A stretch of DNA of 5,682 nucleotides from Nitrospina sp. (GTDB lineage Bacteria; Nitrospinota; Nitrospinia; Nitrospinales; VA-1), in NCBI GenBank assembly GCA_002697825.1, contig NZYH01000050.1, forward strand, positions 25,901 through 31,582, written 5' to 3'. The notes beneath the pieces were generated by a model, which saw only the letters and a program-made list of their open reading frames with translations, was not told the origin of the DNA and made no database searches. Below are positions 1 to 5,682 of the stretch, piece by piece. Both the position numbers and the translations under genes were made by a program. How positions within the stretch are numbered: the stretch's first letter is position 1; every line of letters starts with the position of its first letter.

Positions 1-669
1 ACCTATATTTTTGCTAGTACGTGCTCTGTTTATGGAAGTCAACCTGAAAAATTAATTACGGAAAAATCACCAACCGATCCTTTGGATTTTTATGCACAGC
101 AGAAATATCTCTCTGAACGTGCAGCAGGATGGTTAAACAAAGCACCAACAATATTGAGATTCGGGACACTTTTTGGAATGTCACCTAGAATGAGATTTGA
201 TTTAGTAATCAACTTATTTGTGGCACAGGCAATTCAAGAAAAACAAATTACGGTGTTTGGAGGAGATCAATATAGACCATTTTTACATGTAGACGATGCT
301 GCGGATGCATTGATATTTGCTTTAGAGAAGAATCTAACTGGTACTTACAATGTCATTTCAGAAAATCTGACAATTAAACAGGCAGCAGAAAAAATTAGTG
401 ATGCAACAGGTTGTAAAATTAATATTTCAAATGAAAATGAAGATAAAAGAAATTATAAAGTCTCTGCTGAAAAATTAATGCAAGTAGGATTTCATCCTTC
501 TAGAACAATAAATGATGCCATAAAAGAGATAGGTCAAGCAATCGAAAATAAAGAAATTTCAAATTATGCTGATGAGAAATATAGTAATTACAAATTACTG
601 TTTGGTTCGAAAGAAATGCAAGAGAAAGTGTTCATGCTAGGAATTCCAGGATCTCTAGACGTACCTTAA
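1..669 (+). CDS. NAD-dependent sugar epimerase/dehydratase, extended SDR family (5'-partial)
   Basis: The reading frame is open from the first base to TAA at 667-669, giving 222 visible residues. The N-terminal Rossmann part with its GxxGxxG motif lies outside the window. Visible residues 3-12 read IFASTCSVYG, the extended-SDR strand whose Thr7 aligns with the catalytic Ser/Thr of GalE-type enzymes. The Tyr-x3-Lys pair is Y31-AQQ-K35. The later FGTLFG, RMRFDLVINLFV and YRPFLHVDDAADAL segments are typical of NDP-sugar epimerases and dehydratases and form the substrate-binding part and the last NAD-side strand. A TTG at 82-84 could pass for a start, but it lies inside the catalytic region, so it is internal. 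The enzyme should be cytoplasmic and act on a nucleotide-activated sugar (epimerisation, dehydration or reduction at C4). Substrate cannot be told from this fragment. The last 20 or so residues extend past the usual family end. The gene converges on the aminotransferase gene with a 9-base gap. Confidence 0.9.
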   Translation, partial: TYIFASTCSVYGSQPEKLITEKSPTDPLDFYAQQKYLSERAAGWLNKAPTILRFGTLFGMSPRMRFDLVINLFVAQAIQEKQITVFGGDQYRPFLHVDDAADALIFALEKNLTGTYNVISENLTIKQAAEKISDATGCKINISNENEDKRNYKVSAEKLMQVGFHPSRTINDAIKEIGQAIENKEISNYADEKYSNYKLLFGSKEMQEKVFMLGIPGSLDVP

Positions 670-678
670 CCTTAGATA

Positions 679-1821
679 TCAGATTTTTGTATCAAAAAAT
701 TCGTCTATTGAATCACACAAAAAGCTCTTTTCTTCCATAGTCATACCTGGAAATAGCGGCAATGTCAATAATTGTTCAGATATTTTTTCAGTAATTGGTA
801 AATCACCCTCTTTTGAACCAATTCTTGATTTATAAAATTCAGTGAGATGTATAGGATTGAAATAGATTTTACAGAATATGCGTTTCTTCAGGAGGAAATC
901 TTTCAGCGAATCACGAATTTGCTTATTTGAAAGACGGATGGAATACATTTGATAAATATGATCATAACCTTCAGGTGGAATAGGTGTTTTGATTTCTGAG
1001 TATTTTTCTAATCTCTTGTTAAAGTAGTTAGCATGTTCTTGTCTAAGTTTTATAATTTTATCAAATTTCCCTAATTGAGATATTCCTAGTGCTGCAATGA
1101 TTGTAGGCATACGCCAATTATATCCAATACCAACATAATTTGGATCTAGAGGGTTTTCAAAATAATTAGTTTTATCAACTCTTCCATGAGATCGAATTAG
1201 TTTTAATTTTTCAAAAATTTTTTCAGAATGTGTTACTATTGCTCCTCCTTCGCCAGTAGTCAAGACTTTGTTTCCAGTAAAGCTAAATACTGCAGAATCT
1301 GCAATCGAACCAGATTTTTTACCTTTTACAGAAGAACCAAGTGCTTCTGCTGCATCCTCAATTAATAATATTTTTTTATCTTCAATTGATTTTTTTATAT
1401 CAAATATACGACATGATTGGCCTGAATAATCCATAGGCATTATTGCCTTTGTATTATTAGTTATTTTTTCAGAAATTGATTTTGGGTCTAAACCATAATT
1501 TTCTTCTTCTATATCAGCAAATACTGGTGTACCTTGTACAAAAAGAACAGAATTTGCCGTGGAGATAAATGAGAAAGATGGAACAATTACTTCATCCCCA
1601 GATCCAATTTCATGAGCTAATAGTGCTGCGTGTAATCCAGAAGTTCCTGAATTTACAACAACACAATATTTTACACCTAAAAATTCCGATAATTTTGTTT
1701 CAAATTTTTCAATTTCTTCGCCTATCGCCCAAGTATTTCCACGTTTTATTATTTTGTTTACAATTTTTTCATCTTCTTCATCAGTATAAATCCGATATAA
1801 GGGAATTTTCCAGTCACTCAT
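679..1821 (-). CDS. DegT/DnrJ/EryC1/StrS-family PLP-dependent sugar aminotransferase
   Basis: This 380-residue protein has the full length expected for the family. It should transfer an amino group, usually from glutamate, to a keto-deoxy nucleotide sugar in the cytoplasm. Visible landmarks are the cofactor-phosphate region NSGTSGLHAAL (57-67), the strand IEDAAEALGS (154-163), where Asp156 should contact the PLP ring nitrogen, and FSFTGNKVLTTGEGG (179-193), where Lys185 should form the Schiff base. The sequence after the lysine (VLTTGEGG) resembles C4-aminating enzymes such as perosamine-synthase, PseC or DesI types, more than the KNLGAxGDGG of C3-aminating FdtB or DesV types. That points to a 4-amino-4,6-dideoxyhexose, but it is an inference. 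The ATG at 1821 lies 5 bases after the stop of the upstream transferase gene, with no clear ribosome-binding site, so translation is probably coupled. It is the last gene of the minus-strand operon. Confidence 0.92.
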   Translation of the reverse strand: MSDWKIPLYRIYTDEEDEKIVNKIIKRGNTWAIGEEIEKFETKLSEFLGVKYCVVVNSGTSGLHAALLAHEIGSGDEVIVPSFSFISTANSVLFVQGTPVFADIEEENYGLDPKSISEKITNNTKAIMPMDYSGQSCRIFDIKKSIEDKKILLIEDAAEALGSSVKGKKSGSIADSAVFSFTGNKVLTTGEGGAIVTHSEKIFEKLKLIRSHGRVDKTNYFENPLDPNYVGIGYNWRMPTIIAALGISQLGKFDKIIKLRQEHANYFNKRLEKYSEIKTPIPPEGYDHIYQMYSIRLSNKQIRDSLKDFLLKKRIFCKIYFNPIHLTEFYKSRIGSKEGDLPITEKISEQLLTLPLFPGMTMEEKSFLCDSIDEFFDTKI

Positions 1822-1826
1822 TTTTA

Positions 1827-3725
1827 TCAGATTGAATTAATGACGTCCGCAAGAGATTTTGATGCATTACTAGGATTAGCAAGAAAATTTTTTATGTGTA
1901 ATTTCCCATTTTGGATTAATTTTTTAGAAGTAGTTTCATTATAAAGTAGTTCATTAATTGAATTTTCTAAATCCGAGTTGTCAGTGACAGATAATACTGC
2001 ATTATCTTTAACATATTGAAATTCCAATATTTCATTAGTCATGACTATATTCATTATTGGTTTCTTTAGTATTAACCCTTCTAACAAAACAGTTGATGGC
2101 ATCAATTCAACATGAAGATTTATCATAGCATCACAGGATGATATAATTTCTTTTATTGAACCTGTTTGAAGAATTAAAATATTTGGTTCTAATTTACGAA
2201 TTAATTTTTTAATATATTCATTATTTGTATCTTGTACAGGATGCAATTTTACAATCAGATTAACCTTGTCTAGATTTTTTATTATTGAAAAAAGTTTTTT
2301 CAATAAATGTTCCAATTGAATATAGGAATTTGTATCAGATATGAAATTCATTTCAGGAATGGCAGGTATAGTTATGAGTATAGTTTTCTGTAAATTCTTT
2401 TCTTGTTTAATTACATCAAAGAATGAATCATGTCTGGGACTACCAGTTACAAATATTCTCTCTTCAGAAATTCCTCTTACATTAATCAGATAGTCTTTTT
2501 GATATTGACTCCAAACTGCAATTTTATCAGTAAAATTTCTGTATCCACTAGTTACATCATATCGTGATATTTTTGGAAGATAATCTGAGGCACCATGTTC
2601 AAGAAGTATGGAATTAATTTTATTTTTATTTTGCTTTAAGATGGTTTTTTCAGTTTCACCCATTGTATTTAATGTGACAATAGATTTGAGATTAAAAGTC
2701 TGAAGAAGTTTTTTAGAGAATTTAACGAGTAAAGTGTATTCATGTATTCTAGATCTGAATGTTTCTAATAATACATCATTTATGGAGAACCAAAATGAGT
2801 AATTTTCAATAGAAAAGATTTCCTCCAAAGTTTTTCTTTCTTTACTCCAAATTTCTTCAATTTTTTTTAATAAATCACCAGAGGATTTTCGACAAATAAT
2901 TATTTCATTATTTGTTAAGAGGTTATGAGGACTGGTAATTTTACAGTTATATTTTTGTAATAATTTGAGAGATTTCATGTTCCATATCGCGGTTCTTCGT
3001 CTATTCAAGAATAACAGATTGCTTCCATGTTGACTTAGTTGTTCAATTAAATTCGAATATTGTGAAGGATCAAATTCGACAAATAGAATTAGCTTTGAAC
3101 TATTTTTTTTATCAGGCCATAAATTGAATATTTTTCCAATAGAAGATTCTAAGAAATTCCTAATTCGATCATAGGAATTTCTGGATATTCTTAATGAAAG
3201 TGGAATTTTACCTAGATTAAATTTTATTAAAAATTGGTTCCAAGGTATTGAAAATTCATGAGTTGACTCGATGGTTGTTTCAATTTTAATATCTGCATTA
3301 GCAGTTAGTGATTTTAACATGTTTCCAAAATGATTTGAGGTGATGATTTGTTGTGGTTGATATTTTTCTAAAATCCTTTTCATGGCTAAAAAAACATACA
3401 GTTCACGTATAATGATTTGATGTAATTCGGCAGTGTCTAAAACTGATAATAAGTTAGTATTTTCAAATTCTAATTTTTTGAAAACTTCACTCTTTTCATA
3501 CCAATTCCAAAATGAAACTGTTTGATCAAATATTTTTTGATGATCATCTAAACTAAGAAAATCTTCTGCCACTTTATGCGATATTCCTTTTTCTTCAAGT
3601 TGTTTGTGCGTATGAATATTAAAAGAAAAAACAATTGTAGATAATAATTGTTCATTAGAAACATTTAGAGAGCTTAGATTAGAATTTGTGTCAACAAATA
3701 TTAGATTTTTATTAATTTTTTCCAA
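1827..3725 (-). CDS. Large GT-B-like putative glycosyl-/glycerophosphotransferase for surface glycan
   Basis: The 632-residue product has no signal peptide or obvious membrane span, so it is probably cytoplasmic or peripheral to the membrane. I do not recognise a precise family. The C-terminal half looks like a GT-B nucleotide-binding domain related in style to CDP-glycerol glycerophosphotransferases and other surface-carbohydrate proteins. It has LLEHG (374-378), a GSPRHD turn (428-433), VKLHP (492-496) and a SSCDAMINLHVE..STVLLEGLILKKPIM block (529-558), in which Glu549 is a candidate donor-binding residue. Residues 1-200 are a poorly characterised N-terminal region with many aromatic and charged residues. 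Likely role: transfer of a sugar or polyol phosphate in surface polysaccharide or glycoprotein assembly, using the sugar made by the neighbours. The start is a TTG at 3725; the next in-frame Met is at residue 115, too far in. The cupin stop lies 24 bases upstream in the same frame, and the aminotransferase start is 5 bases beyond the stop. Confidence 0.8.
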   Translation of the reverse strand: MEKINKNLIFVDTNSNLSSLNVSNEQLLSTIVFSFNIHTHKQLEEKGISHKVAEDFLSLDDHQKIFDQTVSFWNWYEKSEVFKKLEFENTNLLSVLDTAELHQIIIRELYVFLAMKRILEKYQPQQIITSNHFGNMLKSLTANADIKIETTIESTHEFSIPWNQFLIKFNLGKIPLSLRISRNSYDRIRNFLESSIGKIFNLWPDKKNSSKLILFVEFDPSQYSNLIEQLSQHGSNLLFLNRRRTAIWNMKSLKLLQKYNCKITSPHNLLTNNEIIICRKSSGDLLKKIEEIWSKERKTLEEIFSIENYSFWFSINDVLLETFRSRIHEYTLLVKFSKKLLQTFNLKSIVTLNTMGETEKTILKQNKNKINSILLEHGASDYLPKISRYDVTSGYRNFTDKIAVWSQYQKDYLINVRGISEERIFVTGSPRHDSFFDVIKQEKNLQKTILITIPAIPEMNFISDTNSYIQLEHLLKKLFSIIKNLDKVNLIVKLHPVQDTNNEYIKKLIRKLEPNILILQTGSIKEIISSCDAMINLHVELMPSTVLLEGLILKKPIMNIVMTNEILEFQYVKDNAVLSVTDNSDLENSINELLYNETTSKKLIQNGKLHIKNFLANPSNASKSLADVINSI

Positions 3726-3732
3726 ACTTCTT

Positions 3733-3756
3733 AAAATAATTTTATAAAATTATTTT
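3733..3756. repeat. Perfect 24-base AT palindrome at the cupin/transferase junction
   Basis: The half-site is AAAATAATTTTA and the second half is its exact reverse complement; the match breaks at both flanks (T at 3732, C at 3757). It covers the cupin TAA stop (3752-3750) and most of the 24-base gap to the transferase TTG start. In the mRNA it could form an all-A/U stem of about 10 pairs with a UAUA loop. It is not followed by a clear T-run on the minus strand, so it is a poor terminator candidate. Confidence 0.75.
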
Positions 3757-4202
3757 CTCCATTTTTTCATATCATAATCATCAAAAGTAATATTTTGCAT
3801 TTCGTTATCATTGGGCTTCCATGCAACATCTGCAAGTGTTAGTATTCGTGCTACTTCATTACCAAAGTTAATGTGAGCGGATGCAACCATATTTGGAACA
3901 TGAATTAATACTGGCTCATCAGAATTTGATTTTATTTCATGATAATTACCTTGTTTATCTTTCACAATAAACACCACATTTCCATGAATGCATGAAAAAT
4001 AGCTATTACGTTTAGTATGAATATGTGGACCTTTGACTTCTCCAGGATAGACAGAACTTACATAAACCATTTTTGGTTCATGAGAAATTATTTGATCCCA
4101 ATCACGCCATATTACAGTTAATGAGCCATTTTCATGTTTATCTATTATATCCGTGGTAGGATGTTTTTCAAGTTTAATTACAGAAAAATCTTCAGTTGAC
4201 AT
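3750..4202 (-). CDS. Cupin-fold (RmlC/FdtA-like) nucleotide-sugar epimerase or ketoisomerase
   Basis: With the ATG at 4202 this is a 150-residue single-domain cupin. The motif VKGPHIHTKRNSYFSCIHG (56-74) matches the first cupin motif as found in sugar isomerases (RGxHxHK type), with His60 and His62 as candidate catalytic or substrate-binding residues and Tyr48 or Tyr68 nearby. IHVPNMVASAHINFGNEVARIL (100-121) is the second cupin motif, and the tail WKPNDNEM..FDDYDMKKW ends like short RmlC-like proteins. True RmlC is normally somewhat longer (about 180 residues) and carries RGLHxQ, so this is a relative and not certain RmlC. It could be a 3,5-epimerase or a 3,4-ketoisomerase on dTDP-4-keto-6-deoxyglucose made by the adjacent RmlAB. 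The frame stays open upstream to a TTG at 4265, but those 21 extra residues look like translated promoter, so the ATG is preferred. It is the first gene of the minus-strand operon. Confidence 0.82.
   Translation of the reverse strand: MSTEDFSVIKLEKHPTTDIIDKHENGSLTVIWRDWDQIISHEPKMVYVSSVYPGEVKGPHIHTKRNSYFSCIHGNVVFIVKDKQGNYHEIKSNSDEPVLIHVPNMVASAHINFGNEVARILTLADVAWKPNDNEMQNITFDDYDMKKWRK
3757..3760 (-). promoter_or_regulatory. Possible distant Shine-Dalgarno GGAG for the transferase gene
   Basis: On the minus strand GGAG lies inside the last codons of the cupin gene, directly before the 24-base palindrome. In linear distance it is 31 bases from the TTG start at 3725, too far to work. If the palindrome folds into a hairpin, only AAGAAGT (7 bases) is left between it and the start, the same spacing as for rmlA. 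This is inference only. Confidence 0.25.
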
Positions 4203-4226
4203 AATTTGAATTTCAATTGTTTTAAG

Positions 4227-4235
4227 CAATAAAAG
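4227..4235 (-). promoter_or_regulatory. Candidate TATA-like element for the cupin-led operon
   Basis: On the minus strand this reads CTTTTATTG. Its centre is about 29 bases before the ATG at 4202, which would place transcription start at or next to the start codon and give a leaderless mRNA, consistent with the absence of a ribosome-binding site. The match is weak and rests mainly on position. Confidence 0.25.
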
Positions 4236-4261
4236 TTTGGAAGAAATAATACCAAATTGAT

Positions 4262-4287
4262 ACAATACTAATACAATTTATAACAAT
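4262..4287 (+). repeat. Three phased ACAAT repeats in the divergent promoter region
   Basis: ACAAT occurs at 4262-4266, 4273-4277 and 4283-4287, with start-to-start distances of 11 and 10 bases, close to one DNA helix turn each. The first two copies share a longer form, ATACAAT versus GATACAAT. The copies flank and overlap the candidate TATA box of rmlB, so they could be a regulator site or a curved-DNA element. The AT-rich background makes chance a real alternative. Confidence 0.4.
4277..4283 (+). promoter_or_regulatory. Candidate TATA box for the rmlB-rmlA operon
   Basis: TTTATAA is the best archaeal TATA-like match in the divergent region. With the usual spacing of about 26 bases from box centre to transcription start, transcription would begin near 4306. 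That gives a leader of about a dozen bases before the ATG at 4319. No clear GGAG is present in that leader, only an A/G-rich run at 4299-4310. The background is very AT-rich, so chance matches are likely. The reverse complement (TTATAAA) is also TATA-like and could in principle serve the minus strand with a leader of about 50 bases. Confidence 0.4.
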
Positions 4288-4318
4288 ATTTTATTAATAA
4301 AGAGAAAAAGTGTTTCAT

Positions 4319-5320
4319 ATGAAACTTTTAGTTACTGGAGGACTTGGTTTTATTGGAAGTAATTTTATTTTAAAATTATTAAAACGAGAGGATATTGAGA
4401 TAACTAACGTTGATGCAGAGTTATTTGGTTCAGATCATAGGAACTTATCTGGACTTGAAAACTCTAAAAAATATAATTTTGTAAAAGGCAATATCTCAAA
4501 TAAGAAATTAATGGAAGAACAGATAGCTAAATGTGATGCTATTGTTAATTTTGCAGCTGAATCATTTGTAGATAGAAGCATTAATGATGCAAATCCATTT
4601 TTAGTATCTAATATCAGAGGTGCATTTACAATTCTAGATATTATTACAAAACAGAAAAAACGTATGATTCAGATATCAACAGATGAGGTTTTTGGAAGTT
4701 TAACTGAAGGGACAGCCGATGAATTTTCAAAATTTAATCCATCAAGTCCGTATGCAGCAACTAAAGCAGCAGCAGAACTTTTGATGAATTCATATTCTGC
4801 AACATTCAATTCGGATGTAATAATCACTAGATGTACAAATAATTTTGGTCCAAGACAATTCATAGAAAAATTAATTCCAAAAACTATAGTTTTAGCAAAT
4901 AAAAATTTAAAAATCCCAATTTATGGCAAAGGAGAAAATATTCGAGATTGGATTTATGTAGACGATCATTGTGATGCAATAGAAAAAGTATTGTTTAATG
5001 GGAAAGCTGGAAAATCATACAATATTTCTGCGAATAATGAAATAGGAAATATCACAATTGTGAAAAAAATTCTAAAAATCATGGATAAATCTGAGGAATT
5101 GATAGAGTTTGTCGAGGACAGACCAGGTCATGATTTTAGATATAGTATGAGTTCAAAGAATACATCTAAGGAATTAGATTGGAGAACAAAAACAAGTTTT
5201 GATGAGGGTTTACAAAAAACAGTACAATGGTACTTGGATAAGCCTGAAATTTTAAATGATATTTCACAAACAGTATTAGATCCAACTCCATGGAAAGATA
5301 ATCACGGAGACAAATTATGA
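4319..5320 (+). CDS. rmlB: dTDP-glucose 4,6-dehydratase RmlB
   Basis: This enzyme converts dTDP-glucose to dTDP-4-keto-6-deoxyglucose with bound NAD, the branch point for rhamnose and many amino-deoxy sugars. From the ATG the protein has 333 residues, close to the family norm. The NAD motif is GGLGFIG (7-13). The RmlB signature Thr121-Asp122-Glu123 (ISTDEVFG), which supplies the dehydration acid and base, and Tyr145-AAT-Lys149 are both present. RCTNNFGPRQFIEKLIP (171-187), GKGENIRDWIYVDDHC (203-218) and VEDRPGHDFRYSM (265-277) are classic RmlB substrate-pocket blocks. One difference is AAESFVDRSI at 79-88, where most RmlB have AAESHVDRSI, so Phe83 replaces a conserved His. A GTG at 4310 is in frame three codons upstream, but the ATG places the Rossmann strand directly at the N-terminus as usual. 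Its stop overlaps the rmlA start by ATGA, indicating an operon. Confidence 0.95.
   Translation: MKLLVTGGLGFIGSNFILKLLKREDIEITNVDAELFGSDHRNLSGLENSKKYNFVKGNISNKKLMEEQIAKCDAIVNFAAESFVDRSINDANPFLVSNIRGAFTILDIITKQKKRMIQISTDEVFGSLTEGTADEFSKFNPSSPYAATKAAAELLMNSYSATFNSDVIITRCTNNFGPRQFIEKLIPKTIVLANKNLKIPIYGKGENIRDWIYVDDHCDAIEKVLFNGKAGKSYNISANNEIGNITIVKKILKIMDKSEELIEFVEDRPGHDFRYSMSSKNTSKELDWRTKTSFDEGLQKTVQWYLDKPEILNDISQTVLDPTPWKDNHGDKL
5306..5309 (+). promoter_or_regulatory. Shine-Dalgarno GGAG of rmlA
   Basis: GGAG inside the 3' end of rmlB sits 7 bases before the rmlA ATG at 5317. It fixes that start and contrasts with rmlB and the cupin gene, which have no comparable motif. This fits the archaeal pattern of leaderless or short-leader first genes and SD-led internal operon genes. 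Confidence 0.7.
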
Positions 5321-5682
5321 AAGGAGTGATTTTACATGGGGGACATGGAACTCGTTTGAGGCCATTAACACATACAGGTCCAAAACAGCTTTTACCAATT
5401 GCCAATAAGCCAATGTCACAATTTTGCTTAGAAGCAATTTCCGAAACAGGCATCACAGATATTGCAATAGTTATTGGAGGTGTAGGTTCAAACAAAGTAC
5501 GAGAATATTATGGTAATGGAGAAAAATTTGGAGTAAAAATAACGTACATTGAGCAAGATGAACCTAGAGGAATTGCACATGCAGTTAGATTATGCAAAGA
5601 ATTTGTAAATGATGAGAAATTTCTTGTTTTTCTTGGAGACAATATAATACAAAAATCTATTACAAATTTTGTAAAGAATTTT
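5317..5682 (+). CDS. rmlA: Glucose-1-phosphate thymidylyltransferase RmlA (3'-partial)
   Basis: The enzyme joins dTTP and glucose-1-phosphate to give dTDP-glucose, the substrate of RmlB encoded just upstream. The frame runs from ATG 5317 to the window edge, giving 122 residues. The nucleotide-binding signature is GGHGTRLRPLT (8-18) followed by PKQLLPIANKPM (22-33), containing the conserved Arg13 and Lys23. EQDEPRGIAHAV (79-90) is the conserved sugar/base-binding segment, and FLGDN (105-109) supplies Asp108, the expected metal ligand. The HTGPKQL stretch resembles the longer StrD-like RmlA group found in archaea and actinobacteria. Residue 7 is His where most have Ala (LAGG to LHGG), and residue 10 is also His. 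The second metal site and C-terminal region lie beyond the window. A nearly perfect GGAG lies 7 bases before the ATG, and the ATGA overlap with rmlB suggests coupled translation. Confidence 0.95.
   Translation, partial: MKGVILHGGHGTRLRPLTHTGPKQLLPIANKPMSQFCLEAISETGITDIAIVIGGVGSNKVREYYGNGEKFGVKITYIEQDEPRGIAHAVRLCKEFVNDEKFLVFLGDNIIQKSITNFVKNF

Noticed and set aside
82..84. TTG as start of the first gene
   Set aside because: The frame is open to the window edge, and the SDR catalytic strand (STCSVYG) lies upstream of it, so the gene starts outside the window.
1569..1835. 88-codon plus-strand open frame
   Set aside because: It lies opposite the aminotransferase N-terminal half, is rich in His, Leu, Phe and Gln as expected from antisense of an AT-rich gene, and shows no motif.
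3733..3756. Palindrome as an intrinsic terminator inside the operon
   Set aside because: The stem is purely A/U and no clear T-run follows it on the minus strand; the genes on both sides are tightly spaced and likely co-transcribed.
4203..4265. 21-residue N-terminal extension of the cupin from a TTG at 4265
   Set aside because: The extension reads as AT-rich non-coding translation, overlaps the candidate promoter, and precedes a good ATG at 4202 that begins a normal cupin N-terminus.
4310..4312. GTG as the rmlB start
   Set aside because: It would add only MFH before the usual MKLLVTGG. It is possible for a leaderless message, but the ATG at 4319 fits the family better.
4669..4863. 64-codon minus-strand open frame
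   Set aside because: It is fully antisense to the conserved TDE to NNFGP region of rmlB, with no recognisable motif.
5166..5495. 109-codon minus-strand open frame
   Set aside because: It is antisense to the rmlB end and the rmlA start, both of which carry strong family motifs, so it is a shadow.

Overview
The window is a strongly AT-rich, gene-dense piece of a nucleotide-sugar and surface-glycan biosynthesis locus. Six protein genes fill almost all of it, two of them cut by the window edges. I see no rRNA, tRNA, CRISPR array, insertion sequence or integrase. The likely source is an archaeon, with a marine ammonia-oxidising thaumarchaeote of the Nitrosopumilus type as first guess. The reasons are AT-rich coding sequence, TATA-like boxes a short distance upstream of the divergent genes, no clear ribosome-binding site in front of those leading genes, and a good GGAG in front of a gene inside an operon. 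This assignment is inference from style and not proven by a marker gene.

Layout from left to right. Positions 1-669 (+) hold the end of an NAD-dependent sugar epimerase/dehydratase of the extended SDR family. It converges, with only 9 bases between stop codons, on a three-gene minus-strand operon that reads leftward. In transcription order the operon encodes a small cupin sugar isomerase/epimerase (4202-3750), a 632-residue GT-B-like putative glycosyl- or glycerophosphotransferase (3725-1827) and a DegT/DnrJ/EryC1-type PLP sugar aminotransferase (1821-679). A 116-base divergent intergenic region (4203-4318), the only sizeable non-coding stretch, carries candidate promoters for both directions. 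To its right, rmlB (4319-5320) and the start of rmlA (5317 to the window end) overlap by ATGA on the plus strand.

Working together, RmlA would make dTDP-glucose and RmlB would turn it into dTDP-4-keto-6-deoxyglucose. The cupin could isomerise or epimerise that keto sugar, and the aminotransferase would put an amino group on it. The large transferase could then move a sugar or related unit into a surface glycan, S-layer glycoprotein or lipid-linked carrier. The exact sugar is uncertain. The aminotransferase active-site sequence looks like the C4-aminating type, while a cupin next to RmlAB recalls the 3,4-ketoisomerase route to 3-amino sugars.

The most notable local structure is at the cupin/transferase junction. 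A perfect 24-base AT palindrome separates a GGAG from a TTG start codon, and the two genes share one frame with a single TAA between them. No entirely new system is evident; the locus is best read as an archaeal variant of deoxyamino-sugar synthesis.
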